Shown here: one piece after another, positions 53,784 to 63,537 of the stretch
Layout: every line of letters starts with the position of its first letter
Numbering within the stretch: position 1 is the stretch's first letter
Assembly: GCF_025291715.1 (NCBI RefSeq)
Contig: NZ_JAMBIZ010000003.1
Span: 62,001-126,000 of the forward strand
DNA length: 64,000 bases
DNA from: Metasolibacillus sp.
Lineage (GTDB): Bacteria; Bacillota; Bacilli; Bacillales_A; Planococcaceae
Reading direction: 5' to 3'
The notes under the pieces: generated by a model
The model's database searches: none
What the model was told of the DNA's origin: nothing
Seen by the model: the letters and a program-made list of their open reading frames with translations, nothing else
Position numbers and translations under genes: made by a program

Positions 53784-54557
53784 CTAAACTTCCTTCCTTG
53801 TTTTTTTCTGACAGTAGCGTACAACATCGGTATATGCCAAGTCACCACCGAAAATATCTAAGGCGGAGCCGATGGTAATATGTAGCTTGCCTTGTGCAAT
53901 TGTTTCGAATTTTTGTAAATCATCAAGTGAACGTACGCCACCTGCATAGGTTGTTGGGAGCGTTGTCCACTCAGCTAGCTGACGTACTAAATCTTCCTGC
54001 ATGCCGCTGCGTTTTCCTTCCACATCGACCGCATGAATTAAGAGCTCGTCACAATAGCCTTCCATCATTTGAATGGACGCGGCGTTTACTTCAAAATCGC
54101 TAAATTTCGTCCATTTATCTGTCACGACAAACCACTTGCCATCGCGCTGACGACAGCTTAAGTCAATGACAAGATGCTCCTTGCCAACAGCAGCAACGAG
54201 CGCATTTAAACGCTCCATGTCGAGCTTTCCGTCATGGAAAATAAATGAAGTAACAATAACGTGGGAAGCACCTGCCTCAATAAAACTTGCTGCATTTTGT
54301 GCGCTAATACCACCGCCAATTTGTAGTGCATTTGGATATGCTTGCAGTGCTTGTAGTGCTGCTTCCTCATTGCCGTTACCGAGCATAATGACATGACCGC
54401 CTGTTAAGCGGTCTTGCTGGAATAGCCCGGCAAAATAGCCAGCATCATGTGCTGAAACAAAATTTTCAACGACTTCTTTGTCAGCATAGCCAAGCGTGCT
54501 GCCAACAATTTGTTTTACTTTCCCATCGTGTAAATCAATGCACGGTCGAAATTCCAC
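53784..54557 (-). CDS. hisA: HisA-like isomerase, eukaryotic (HIS6) type
   Basis: 257 residues starting at GTG 54557, ten bases after AAGGA (longer readings and the earlier GTG at 54566 are too close). It begins FRPCIDLHDGKVKQIVG and has LQIGGGISAQNA, IDLSCRQRDGKWFVV and TYAGGVRSLDD, the (beta/alpha)8 phosphate-binding repeats. The fold and the CRQ stretch match eukaryotic-type ProFAR isomerase, not the usual bacterial HisA. Reaction: ProFAR to PRFAR in histidine synthesis. No other his genes are within the window. Confidence 0.85.
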   Translation of the reverse strand: MEFRPCIDLHDGKVKQIVGSTLGYADKEVVENFVSAHDAGYFAGLFQQDRLTGGHVIMLGNGNEEAALQALQAYPNALQIGGGISAQNAASFIEAGASHVIVTSFIFHDGKLDMERLNALVAAVGKEHLVIDLSCRQRDGKWFVVTDKWTKFSDFEVNAASIQMMEGYCDELLIHAVDVEGKRSGMQEDLVRQLAEWTTLPTTYAGGVRSLDDLQKFETIAQGKLHITIGSALDIFGGDLAYTDVVRYCQKKTRKEV

Positions 54558-54697
54558 CGCAATCACAGTCCTTCCAAAGAAATATATATCTATCATACCA
54601 TTTGAGAGAAGCAAACGCACACCTCGTATAGGAGGAAACGATAAAATATGCTAAAATAATGGTATAAGATTGACTAGCAAGGGAGGGGCGCAAAGTA

Positions 54698-57103
54698 TTG
54701 GAAAACTTAAATTTATTTGAGATGGAAAAGCGCTTTATACTAGGGCGCCCAATTGTTTCTATTTTTCATAACGCAACGAATATGTATTCAATTATACGTG
54801 TGAAAATTCAAGAAACAAATTTAGCCTATGAAGAGAAGGAAATGATTGTTGTTGGCTATTTTCCACCATTGACAGAGGATGAGCTGTATCGATTTACCGG
54901 CAATATGAAGACACATCCAAAATATGGTGTGCAATTTCAAATCGATACGTTTGAAAAGGAAGTGCCTGCGACAGAGCAAGGGGTCATTCATTATTTATCG
55001 AGCGATTTATTTACAGGAATTGGTCGCAAAACAGCGGAAACCATTGTGGAAAAGCTTGGTGTTGATGCGTTAAAAAAAATTATGGATGATCCGCATGCCC
55101 TTGATGTGATTCCGCGATTATCGCAAGAAAAAAAGCAGATGATTGTGGAAGTGATTGAACAAAATTTAGGCTTAGAGCGCGTCATGATTCAACTAAATGA
55201 ATGGGGCTTCGGGCCTCAGCTCGGCATGAAAATTTACCAAACATATCGTGAAGATACGGTTACCTTATTAAAGGAAAATCCGTATCGTTTAATTGAAGAA
55301 GTAGAAGGGATTGGCTTTGGACGTGCGGATGATTTAGGTGCAAAGCTCGGTATTACAGGCAATCACCCTGACCGAATTAAGGCGGCTGTTTTTCATGTTT
55401 TAACAGTTGCAGCATTGTCGGATGGGCATGTTTACTTAGAGGCGGAGCAGGTATTACCGACAGTAAAATCGATGCTAGAGCAAAGTCAACGTGTGGAAAT
55501 CCCGTTTGATGCGATTTCACAGGCCTGTATTGAAATGCGTGAAGAAAACAAAATTTGTGGTGAGGAAACACGCATGTATTTACCTTCACTTTATTTTAGT
55601 GAGGTCGGTATTGCGTCCAAAATTTTAGAGCTTGTCGAGAATAACAAAAAGCAATCGCATTTTTCAAAGGATGAGATTTTAAAGGCAATTGGAGAGCTAG
55701 AGGAGCGTTATGAGGTGCAGTATGCGCCATCTCAAGTTGCAGCAATTGAATGTGCGCTGCAAAATGCAGTGATGATTTTAACAGGTGGCCCTGGTACAGG
55801 GAAAACAACGGTTGTCAAAGGGCTTGTGGAAGTATATGCAGAGCTACATGGTTTGTCACTTGATCCGAAAACATATGCCAAAAAAGAAGAGCCATTTCCG
55901 ATTATATTAGCTGCACCGACAGGACGTGCAGCGAAGCGATTAGCGGAATCAACGGGCTTGCCTGCAATGACAATCCACCGTTTACTAGGCTTTACAGGGC
56001 AGGAAAAAGAGGAAGAAACAGAGCGTGAAATAACAGGTCGGCTTGTCATTATTGATGAAATGTCGATGGTGGATACATGGCTCGCGCATCAGCTATTAAA
56101 AAGCTTAGCAAAGGATGTACAGGTGATTTTCGTAGGTGATCAAGACCAGCTGCCACCTGTTGGACCAGGGCAAGTGTTGAAGGATTTGCTTGCATCAAAG
56201 CAAGTGCCAACAGTGGAGTTGACAGACGTTTATAGACAAGCAGAAGGCTCGACAATTATTGAGGTTGCCCATCAAATTAAGCGTGGTACAGTGCCGCCTA
56301 CATTGACACAAAAAACAGCTGACCGCTCCTTTATTCAAGCATCGACAGAGCAAATTGCTAACGTCGTGACACAAATTGTTAAAAGTGCGACAACGAAAGG
56401 GCAGGCGATACGCGATATTCAAGTGCTTGCACCGATGTATAAAGGACCCGCAGGCATTGACGCATTAAATAAACAAATTCAAGAGCTCGTCAATCCAAAT
56501 GATGGTACACGTAAGGAGCTTGCCTTTGGTGATACCGTTTATCGCATTGGTGATAAAGTGCTTCAGCTTGTGAATCAGCCTGACAGCAATGTTTTTAATG
56601 GCGATATGGGCGAGGTTGTGGCAATTATTCGTGCAAAGGAAACGGTGGAAAAGCAAGACTTACTCGTTGTATCCTATGACGGTATTGAAGTGACGTATCA
56701 GCGTGGTGATTTGAACCAAATAACGCTAGCCTATTGCTGCTCCATTCATAAATCGCAAGGCTCGGAGTTTCAAACGGTAATTATGCCGATTGTGCGCGGC
56801 TATTCAAAAATGCTACGTCGCAACTTGCTGTACACAGGCATTACACGTGCGAAAAGCTTTTTAATTTTGTGCGGTGAGCCAGATGTACTTGCACAAGGCT
56901 TAATGAAAACCGATGATTTGCAGCGCTTCACAAGCTTAACAGCACGCTTAAACCCGATGGATGAAGAAGAAATAACTGAAGTAACAGAAATGAAACGAGA
57001 GGGTGCAACATCAATGCCATCTGTTTTAAATGTGGAAACAGCTCCGTATATTCATCCATTGATTGGCATGGAAGGCGTGTCGCCATTTGATTTTAAAGAT
57101 TGA
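54698..57103 (+). CDS. recD2: RecD2 DNA helicase (YrrC)
   Basis: 801 residues from TTG 54698 after GGGAGGGG. N-terminal OB and helix-hairpin-helix region (to about 330), then superfamily 1B helicase: Walker A GGPGTGKTT (about 360), Walker B IIDEMSMVD, RAAPTG-like APTGRAAKRL, motif III GDQDQLPPVGPG and motif VI YTGITRAK. 5'-3' helicase in fork and mismatch repair; RecBC-independent in Gram-positives. Same place as B. subtilis yrrC. The promoter of alaS overlaps its stop. Confidence 0.95.
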   Translation: MENLNLFEMEKRFILGRPIVSIFHNATNMYSIIRVKIQETNLAYEEKEMIVVGYFPPLTEDELYRFTGNMKTHPKYGVQFQIDTFEKEVPATEQGVIHYLSSDLFTGIGRKTAETIVEKLGVDALKKIMDDPHALDVIPRLSQEKKQMIVEVIEQNLGLERVMIQLNEWGFGPQLGMKIYQTYREDTVTLLKENPYRLIEEVEGIGFGRADDLGAKLGITGNHPDRIKAAVFHVLTVAALSDGHVYLEAEQVLPTVKSMLEQSQRVEIPFDAISQACIEMREENKICGEETRMYLPSLYFSEVGIASKILELVENNKKQSHFSKDEILKAIGELEERYEVQYAPSQVAAIECALQNAVMILTGGPGTGKTTVVKGLVEVYAELHGLSLDPKTYAKKEEPFPIILAAPTGRAAKRLAESTGLPAMTIHRLLGFTGQEKEEETEREITGRLVIIDEMSMVDTWLAHQLLKSLAKDVQVIFVGDQDQLPPVGPGQVLKDLLASKQVPTVELTDVYRQAEGSTIIEVAHQIKRGTVPPTLTQKTADRSFIQASTEQIANVVTQIVKSATTKGQAIRDIQVLAPMYKGPAGIDALNKQIQELVNPNDGTRKELAFGDTVYRIGDKVLQLVNQPDSNVFNGDMGEVVAIIRAKETVEKQDLLVVSYDGIEVTYQRGDLNQITLAYCCSIHKSQGSEFQTVIMPIVRGYSKMLRRNLLYTGITRAKSFLILCGEPDVLAQGLMKTDDLQRFTSLTARLNPMDEEEITEVTEMKREGATSMPSVLNVETAPYIHPLIGMEGVSPFDFKD

Positions 57104-57128
57104 CAGCCTAAAAACAATTGCATATAAT
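57100..57128 (+). promoter_or_regulatory. Consensus promoter of alaS
   Basis: TTGACA (57100-57105), 17 bases, TATAAT (57123-57128). Both hexamers are perfect. The -35 box overlaps the recD2 stop codon (TGA 57101-57103). Confidence 0.92.
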
Positions 57129-57134
57129 TTAGGC

Positions 57135-57371
57135 ATAATAAACGAAAACGATGATGGAACAAGTAGGCTTTAATAAATGTTTAGAAAGAGATTTCTCGGC
57201 TGCAAAAATCTCCATAAATTAATGCTGAACAGCTACTCCAGAGTGCAACTAATCCTTGCCGTTTGCTTACGTTACAAGCACTTGAGATATAAGTTGTCAT
57301 AGGCAATTTATAAATTAGGGTGGTACCGCGAGACAATGTCTTCGTCCCTTTTTGGGATGAAGGCTTTTTTT
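57135..57371 (+). promoter_or_regulatory. T-box leader (tRNA-Ala) of alaS
   Basis: T-box core AGGGTGGTACCGCG at 57317-57330. The specifier region has AGTA (57162-57165) on the 5' side and GAACA-GCT (GCT 57232-57234, an alanine codon) on the 3' side. The terminator pairs GTCTTCGTCCC with GGGATGAAGGC (to 57364) before seven T. Uncharged tRNA-Ala should stabilise the antiterminator. Confidence 0.93.
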
Positions 57372-57441
57372 ATTTGTTTTGGGAAGGTAAAGCTAGACGA
57401 TTTCCATCAATATTTTTTACATCATAGGAGGAATTTTATTT

Positions 57442-60102
57442 ATGAAAGCAACTGATATTCGACGACTGTACTTAGAGTTTTTCAAGGAAAAAGGGCATCA
57501 TCATGAGCCATCTGCACCACTTGTTCCAATTAATGACCCTACTTTATTGTGGATTAACTCAGGTGTGGCAACATTAAAGCCATATTTTGATGGCCGTATT
57601 ATTCCAGAAAATCCGCGCATTACAAACGCGCAAAAATCAATACGTACAAATGATATTGAAAATGTAGGGAAAACAGCGCGTCATCATACATTTTTCGAAA
57701 TGCTAGGCAACTTCTCTATTGGCGATTACTTTAAAAAAGAAGCGATTCATTATGCATGGGAGTTTTTAACGGATAAAAAATGGATGGGCTTTGACCCAGA
57801 GCTACTATCCATTACAGTGCACCCAGAGGACGAGGAAGCATACAATGTTTGGTTGAATGAAATTGGCATTCCAGAGGAGCGTATTATTCGTTTAGAGGGC
57901 AATTTCTGGGATATCGGTGAAGGTCCATCTGGTCCAAACTCGGAAATTTTCTATGACCGTGGAGAGGCATACGGTGTTAATACACCAGAGGAGGAAATGT
58001 ACCCAGGTGGTGAAAATGAGCGCTATTTAGAAATTTGGAACCTTGTATTTTCACAGTTTAACCATAATCCAGACCATACGTATACGCCGCTGCCAAAGCA
58101 AAACATTGATACAGGAATGGGCTTAGAGCGTATCGTTTCAGTTGTGCAAAATGTGCCAACAAACTTTGATACGGACTTATTTATGCCAATTATTGAAAAA
58201 ATCGAGGAATTTGCGAACCGTCGTTATAAACGTCCAACTGAAGTAGATTTAGCAGAAATTTTCGGCTCACAGGAAGATGTTAATACACCATTTAAAGTGA
58301 TTGCAGACCATATTCGTACAGTGGCATTTGCGATTGGAGATGGCGCATTACCATCAAACGAAGGGCGTGGCTATGTATTGCGCCGCTTATTACGTCGTGC
58401 TGTACGCTATGCGAAGCAAATCGGCATTGAAAAGCCGTTTATGTTTGAGCTAGTACCAACAGTTGGAGCAATTATGCAAGATTTCTACCCAGAAGTAACA
58501 GAGAAACAAGAGTTTATCCAGCGTGTGATTAAAAATGAAGAAGTGCGCTTCCATGAAACGTTGGATGGCGGTTTATCGATTTTCAATGAAGTTGTTGCAG
58601 CGCAAAAAGCAGCAGGCGAAACATTTATTCCAGGTGCTGATGCATTCCGTCTATATGATACGTACGGTTTCCCAATTGAATTAACAGAGGAATATGCGGA
58701 AGAGGTAGGCATGACAGTTGACCACGAAGGCTTTGAAGTGGCAATGGAGGAGCAACGTGAGCGCGCACGTGCAGCTCGTCAAGATGTTGATTCAATGCAA
58801 GTGCAAAGCGAAGTGTTAGCGAACTTAAAGGAGCCTAGCACCTTCGTAGGCTTTGACACATTAACGGCTGAAACAAAGGTGACAGCACTTGTTATCGAGG
58901 GGCAAACGGCTGAGGTTGCTTCAGAAGGGCAGGAAGCGTTAGTGTTGCTTGCAGAAACACCGTTTTATGCGGAAATGGGTGGTCAAATTGCTGACCATGG
59001 CTATATTTCAAACGACAACTTCACAGCGTTTGTGAAAGATGTGCAAAAAGCACCAAATGGTCAACCATTACACACAGTGGTTATTGAATCAGGCGAATTG
59101 CATGTAAACGATGCAGTAAAAGCAACAGTTAACCGTGAAGAGCGCAAGCTAATTATAAAAAACCATACAGCAACACATATTATGCAACGTGCATTAAAAG
59201 ATATTCTAGGTGACCACGTCAACCAAGCAGGCTCATATGTTGGACCAGATCGTTTACGCTTCGATTTCTCTCATTTTGGTCAAGTAACGAAGGAAGAGCT
59301 CGCACAAATTGAGCGTGCAGTAAATGAAAAGATTTGGGAAGATATTGAAGTTGTTATTGCAGAAATGCCGATTGATGAAGCGAAGGCAATGGGCGCAATG
59401 GCACTATTTGGTGAGAAGTATGGCGATGTAGTGCGTGTTGTTTCTATAGGTAATTATTCAATCGAGCTATGTGGTGGTATTCATGTGACACGCACATCTG
59501 AAATTGGCTTCTTCAAAATTGTATCTGAGGGCGGTATTGGTGCAGGTACGCGACGTATTGAAGCGGTAACAGGTAAAGGTGCATATTTAGCTGCGAAGGA
59601 AGAGGAAGCAATTTTAATAGAGGCTGCGGCACAATTTAAAGCAAATCCGAAAGATTTAGTAGCACGTATCACAGGCTTACAGGCAGACTACAAAGAATTG
59701 CAGCGCGAAAACGAATCATTATCACAAAAAATCGCTAATGCACAAGCGGGTGCAATTTTAGATGCGGCACAAAAAATTGGTGATGTGACAGTGTTAGCAA
59801 CAAAGGTTGATGCGAAAGACAACAATCAGCTGCGTCAAATGATGGATGATTTAAAAGAGAAAATGGTCAATGCAGTCATCGTGTTAGGTGCTGTTGATGG
59901 TGATAAAGTGATGCTTTGCGCAGGTGTAACAAAAGATTTAGTTGGTGGAAGCTACCATGCTGGAAATATTGTTAAAATGGTTGCAGAAGCTTGTGGCGGT
60001 AAAGGTGGCGGTCGTCCAGATATGGCGATGGCTGGCGCGAAAGACGGCACAAAACTTGAACAAGCGCTAAATTCTGTGTATGATTATGTAAAAGGCATTT
60101 AA
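57442..60102 (+). CDS. alaS: Alanine--tRNA ligase
   Basis: 886 residues, the normal bacterial length. Class II core with [19 protein letters not shown] and [15 protein letters not shown] [12 protein letters not shown], the editing-domain HxxxH in [15 protein letters not shown] zinc ligands, and the C-terminal DHHA1 domain ending [17 protein letters not shown] precedes ATG 57442. Controlled by the T-box leader. Confidence 0.97.
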   Translation: MKATDIRRLYLEFFKEKGHHHEPSAPLVPINDPTLLWINSGVATLKPYFDGRIIPENPRITNAQKSIRTNDIENVGKTARHHTFFEMLGNFSIGDYFKKEAIHYAWEFLTDKKWMGFDPELLSITVHPEDEEAYNVWLNEIGIPEERIIRLEGNFWDIGEGPSGPNSEIFYDRGEAYGVNTPEEEMYPGGENERYLEIWNLVFSQFNHNPDHTYTPLPKQNIDTGMGLERIVSVVQNVPTNFDTDLFMPIIEKIEEFANRRYKRPTEVDLAEIFGSQEDVNTPFKVIADHIRTVAFAIGDGALPSNEGRGYVLRRLLRRAVRYAKQIGIEKPFMFELVPTVGAIMQDFYPEVTEKQEFIQRVIKNEEVRFHETLDGGLSIFNEVVAAQKAAGETFIPGADAFRLYDTYGFPIELTEEYAEEVGMTVDHEGFEVAMEEQRERARAARQDVDSMQVQSEVLANLKEPSTFVGFDTLTAETKVTALVIEGQTAEVASEGQEALVLLAETPFYAEMGGQIADHGYISNDNFTAFVKDVQKAPNGQPLHTVVIESGELHVNDAVKATVNREERKLIIKNHTATHIMQRALKDILGDHVNQAGSYVGPDRLRFDFSHFGQVTKEELAQIERAVNEKIWEDIEVVIAEMPIDEAKAMGAMALFGEKYGDVVRVVSIGNYSIELCGGIHVTRTSEIGFFKIVSEGGIGAGTRRIEAVTGKGAYLAAKEEEAILIEAAAQFKANPKDLVARITGLQADYKELQRENESLSQKIANAQAGAILDAAQKIGDVTVLATKVDAKDNNQLRQMMDDLKEKMVNAVIVLGAVDGDKVMLCAGVTKDLVGGSYHAGNIVKMVAEACGGKGGGRPDMAMAGAKDGTKLEQALNSVYDYVKGI

Positions 60103-60185
60103 CTTATATTAATAATCAAGTATAATAAGGAAAAGCGGAGATGAGGAAGTTTCATCTCCGACTTTCTGAAAGCGAGGTGCTGGTC

Positions 60186-60458
60186 TTGAGTTCGTTTGAT
60201 CAAACAATGAAATTTAATTTTCCAGAAGAATCAATGGAACAAGAAGTAAAGCAAGTGATGTTAACAGTATACGCATCATTAGAGGAAAAGGGCTATAATC
60301 CAACGAATCAAATCGTTGGTTATTTGTTATCTGGTGATCCGGCATACATCCCTCGCCACCAGGACGCGCGAAATTTAATCCGTAAACTTGAGCGAGACGA
60401 AATTTTAGAGGAGCTCGTGAAATTTTACATTCGAAAGAATAACGAGGCGACAAAATGA
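60186..60458 (+). CDS. IreB family regulatory protein (UPF0297, YrzL-like)
   Basis: 90 residues from TTG 60186, seven bases after GAGGTG. The longer reading adds 15 residues not found in the family, whose members begin [14 protein letters not shown], as here. The family's [19 protein letters not shown] is intact. Enterococcal IreB is a phosphorylation target of the PASTA kinase IreK. Overlaps ruvX by four bases. Confidence 0.92.
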   Translation: MSSFDQTMKFNFPEESMEQEVKQVMLTVYASLEEKGYNPTNQIVGYLLSGDPAYIPRHQDARNLIRKLERDEILEELVKFYIRKNNEATK

Positions 60459-60871
60459 GAATTATGGGATTAGACGTCGGCACGAAAACGGTCGGCGTCG
60501 CAATTAGCGACGCGCTTGGCTGGACGGCACAGGGGATTGAAACAGTGAAAATTGATGAGGCACAAGAACAATTTGGAATTGAGCGCATCAAGGAGCTTGT
60601 AAAGGAATATGCTGTAACAGCGTTTGTTGTTGGCTATCCGAAAAACATGAACAATACTGTTGGTCCTCGCGGTGAGGCGAGTGAGCGATATAAAGCTCTC
60701 TTAGAGGAAACGTTTGGACTGCCTGTGACACTATGGGACGAACGATTAACGACAATGGCTGCGGAGCGCATGTTAATCGAGGCGGATGTCAGTCGTAAAA
60801 AGCGTAAGCAAGTCATTGACAAAATGGCAGCTGTGATGATTTTGCAAGGATACTTAGATAGTAAAAATTAA
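60455..60871 (+). CDS. ruvX: Holliday junction resolvase-like RuvX (YrrK, YqgF)
   Basis: 138 residues. RNase H-like fold beginning [19 protein letters not shown], with the first catalytic Asp in GLDVG, then [13 protein letters not shown] and WDERLTT. Linked to 16S rRNA 5' processing in the family. Starts inside the ireB-like gene. Confidence 0.95.
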   Translation: MRIMGLDVGTKTVGVAISDALGWTAQGIETVKIDEAQEQFGIERIKELVKEYAVTAFVVGYPKNMNNTVGPRGEASERYKALLEETFGLPVTLWDERLTTMAAERMLIEADVSRKKRKQVIDKMAAVMILQGYLDSKN

Positions 60872-60874
60872 GGG

Positions 60875-60915
60875 CTTGCCTGAAAAGTGGTCTAACGCAC
60901 CACTTTGCAGACAAG
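60875..60915. repeat. Long imperfect hairpin after ruvX
   Basis: CTTGCCTGAAAAGTGGT (60875-60891) pairs with ACCACTTTGCAGACAAG (60899-60915), 17 bp with two mismatches and no U-run. Another AT stem follows (TTCGCTTTT near 60921 with AAAAAGCGAA). The rest of 60872-61189, about 300 bases, has no ORF. A TATAAT at 61145-61150 may be the -10 of the DUF1292 gene; just before it a hairpin centred on 61120 (GGGG...GCCCC) could be a terminator. Confidence 0.55.
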
Positions 60916-61189
60916 ATGATTCGCTTTTAGAGAAAAGAATTCATCGTTCAAAAAAGCGAAGCTGTTCTTTGAAGAGTTGACTAAGTATCTGAGCGGCTAC
61001 TTTCATTTTTAAAATATAAATGAGAGAAGATTGAATTTCCTATTGTTTGGGATATTTCTTAATTTCGAGACAGCTACTTAATTTTTGACACACAAATGGG
61101 GTAACTGAAAAGGCTTTTCCTTTTCGGCAGCCCCGTTCATTTTGTATAATGAATAGGCAATGCCTAAATAACATGAAGAGGTGACCAGA

Positions 61190-61480
61190 GTGGAACAAGA
61201 ACAACGCCATATTACAATTATTGATGAGAGCGGTAACGAGCAACTTTGTGAGGTATTACACACTTTTGATTCAGAAGAATTCGGTAAATCATACGTTTTA
61301 TATGCTTTAGTAGGTGCAGAAGAGGATGAGGATGGGCAAGTAGAAATTTTCGCTTCATCATTTACACCTTCTGAAAACGGTGAAGATGGCGAATTAGAGC
61401 CAATCGAAACAGAAGCAGAATGGGATTTAATCGAAGACGTATTAAATGCATTAGAAGATGAGCTTGACGGCGAAGAATAG
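61190..61480 (+). CDS. DUF1292 family protein (YrzB-like)
   Basis: 96 residues from GTG 61190, with GAGGTG (61178-61183) at a good distance. Acidic, single DUF1292 unit: [20 protein letters not shown] and the later [20 protein letters not shown]. Function unknown. Occupies the yrzB position between ruvX and mltG. A second DUF1292 gene follows. Confidence 0.92.
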   Translation: MEQEQRHITIIDESGNEQLCEVLHTFDSEEFGKSYVLYALVGAEEDEDGQVEIFASSFTPSENGEDGELEPIETEAEWDLIEDVLNALEDELDGEE

Positions 61481-61552
61481 GGATAAATAAGGCAGGGGAG
61501 GCAGCAACGCCAACTCTGCTTTCCTTTTGACAAAACAAAGGAGGAATTCATA

Positions 61553-62068
61553 ATGGATGAACAATTTTTTAAGCTGTTAAATGAAGCGGGCGAGGAAGTA
61601 GTATGTCGTGTCATCTTCACATTCGATGCAGAGGAGCATTCCTATGTTCTTTACACAATCGAAGGTGAAGAAAATGCTGAAATTTCAGCATTGCGCTGTG
61701 AACTAGATGATAACGGTGAAGTAAGCGATTTTGCTCCGCTTGAAACAGAGACAGAATGGGAAATGGTACAGGAAGTGTTGAATACGCTTGTTGATGAATT
61801 TTCCGATGACCAAACAAACTATATGACATTAACAAACGAAGATGGCGAAGATATTTATTGCCACATTTTGCACCGCTTTGATGTTGAAGGTAAATCTTAT
61901 TTATTTTACGCGATAGATGAAGAAGGTGAGGAGCCTTCAGAAGTATTCGCCTCTGCTTATATTGCAGGTGAAAATGGTGAAGTATCGGAGCTATTGCCGA
62001 TTGAAACAGAGGCAGAGTGGGCGATGGTTGAAAAAGTGCTTGCTTCATTAGCTGAGGTTGCAGAATAA
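61553..62068 (+). CDS. Double DUF1292 protein
   Basis: 171 residues made of two DUF1292 units, about 1-85 and 90-170. Each has the LxNExGExxxCxxxxxFD opening (LLNEAGEEVVCRVIFTFD; LTNEDGEDIYCHILHRFD) and the P(L/I)ETE(T/A)EWxMVxxVL closing. Very acidic. AAAGGAGG precedes ATG. It is most likely a fused duplicate of the upstream gene. Function unknown. Confidence 0.9.
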   Translation: MDEQFFKLLNEAGEEVVCRVIFTFDAEEHSYVLYTIEGEENAEISALRCELDDNGEVSDFAPLETETEWEMVQEVLNTLVDEFSDDQTNYMTLTNEDGEDIYCHILHRFDVEGKSYLFYAIDEEGEEPSEVFASAYIAGENGEVSELLPIETEAEWAMVEKVLASLAEVAE

Positions 62069-62090
62069 AGATTATTTTACACATTATACA

Positions 62091-62130
62091 AACGCTACTC
62101 GGTACTTTTGCTGAGTAGCGTTTTCCTTTT
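62091..62130 (+). terminator. Terminator after the DUF1292 genes
   Basis: AACGCTACTC (62091-62100) and GAGTAGCGTT (62113-62122) form a perfect stem with a T-rich tail. Confidence 0.88.
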
Positions 62131-62229
62131 TCATTTGTCACTCCATGCATTATCTTGTATGATATGAAAGAGAAATAATAGGCTTTTCTATCGGGACTGC
62201 CTGTTAATGTGGAGTAAGGGGGCTACCTC

Positions 62230-63348
62230 GTGGAAAACGAATCAAAAAAGCAACAAATGTTTGATAACATGAAACGTAAGAAAAAAGAAGTGAAAATTGT
62301 GCGCCGTATTGTCAGTGTCATTGTGCTGATTGCACTCATTGTTATAGGAATAGGCGGTTACTCTGGTTATAAATATGTAAGCTCTGCACTTAAGCCAGTA
62401 GATCCAAATGCAACGGATGAAATTGCGATTGAGGTGCCAATGGGCTCTGGTGTCACATTAATTTCAAAAATTTTAGAGAAAAATGGCGTCGTGAAAAATG
62501 CGCAAATTTTTAAATACTATGCGAAATTTAAAAATGAATCGCAATTCCAAGCTGGGAATTACAAGCTAACGAAGGCGATGACGCTAGATGAAATTATTGA
62601 AAGCTTAAAAACAGGAAAAGTGTACCGTGAGCCTGTTTTCACAATGACGGTGCCAGAGGGCTTAACATTAGAGCAAATCGCAGCAATTATAGAAAAAAAT
62701 ACGAATTTTACAGCACAGCAATTTATGGATAAAGTAACCGATGCTACATATATTGAAGGCTTAATGGGGCAGTATCCGAATTTATTAACAGAAGAAATCT
62801 ATAATGAAAACATTCGCTATGCATTAGAAGGCTATTTATATCCTGCAACATATCCATTTTATGAGGAGAATCCGTCATTAACAGCTATTATTGAAACAAT
62901 GTTAAGTGCAACGAACGATATCGTAACAGAGTATCGCTCCATAATAGATGAAAAGGAAATGACAGCACATGAGCTGCTGACATTTGCTTCATTGCTTGAG
63001 GAAGAGGCAACGGCACAAACAGACCGTGAAACGATTGCGAGCGTATTTTACAATCGTTTATCGATTGATATGCCATTGCAAACAGACCCAACTGTGCTGT
63101 ATTCACTTGGCTCACATAAAGATCGCGTATTATATGAGGATTTAGAAGTGGACAACCCATACAATACGTATAAAAATACAGGACTGCCACCAGGTCCGAT
63201 TGCTGGGGCAGGAAAAGTATCAATTGAAGCCGCATTAAATCCTTCACAAACGGATTATTTATATTTCTTAGCAGATAAAGAGGGTACAAACCACTTTGCG
63301 AAAACGTATGATGAGCATTTAGCGAATATCGAACAATATTTACGCTAA
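62230..63348 (+). CDS. mltG: Endolytic murein transglycosylase MltG (YrrL)
   Basis: 372 residues from GTG 62230. One helix (about 27-50) and then the extracytoplasmic YceG domain: VTLISKILEKNGVVKN (LysM-like part), TVPEGLTLEQIA, the catalytic Glu in FASLLEEEATAQTDRE, and LQTDPTVLYSLG and the final NPYNTYKNTGLPPGPI. Cuts nascent glycan strands to set length. Same position as B. subtilis yrrL. Confidence 0.95.
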   Translation: MENESKKQQMFDNMKRKKKEVKIVRRIVSVIVLIALIVIGIGGYSGYKYVSSALKPVDPNATDEIAIEVPMGSGVTLISKILEKNGVVKNAQIFKYYAKFKNESQFQAGNYKLTKAMTLDEIIESLKTGKVYREPVFTMTVPEGLTLEQIAAIIEKNTNFTAQQFMDKVTDATYIEGLMGQYPNLLTEEIYNENIRYALEGYLYPATYPFYEENPSLTAIIETMLSATNDIVTEYRSIIDEKEMTAHELLTFASLLEEEATAQTDRETIASVFYNRLSIDMPLQTDPTVLYSLGSHKDRVLYEDLEVDNPYNTYKNTGLPPGPIAGAGKVSIEAALNPSQTDYLYFLADKEGTNHFAKTYDEHLANIEQYLR

Positions 63349-63418
63349 AAACATTATTCGCATTTTGTCGAAATTCGTGCTATTATAGATGGTGGTTTTT
63401 AAAGCAAATATAAAATAT

Positions 63419-63465
63419 AGGGCTGTCCAGAAAAATAGGCTAAGCCTACATTTCTAGACAGTCCT
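63419..63465. repeat. Long imperfect hairpin after mltG
   Basis: Arms 63419-63441 and 63443-63465 (AGGGCTGTCCAGAAA... and ...TTTCTAGACAGTCCT) pair over 23 bases with four mismatches or wobbles and a one-base centre. No U-run. It looks like a member of the intergenic GGGCTGTCC...GGACAGCCC hairpin family often seen in bacilli. Related hairpins are at 45838, 60875 and 17200. Confidence 0.6.
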
Positions 63466-63537
63466 CCTTACATGATAGGCGACAAGCGTAAACATCATCG
63501 TTTCGCTTTTTCTTTTTGTAAAAAGGAGTTTTACACA

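Noticed and set aside
60141..60185. N-terminal extension of the IreB-like protein
   Set aside because: The family starts at [11 protein letters not shown], and the TTG at 60186 has a proper ribosome site.
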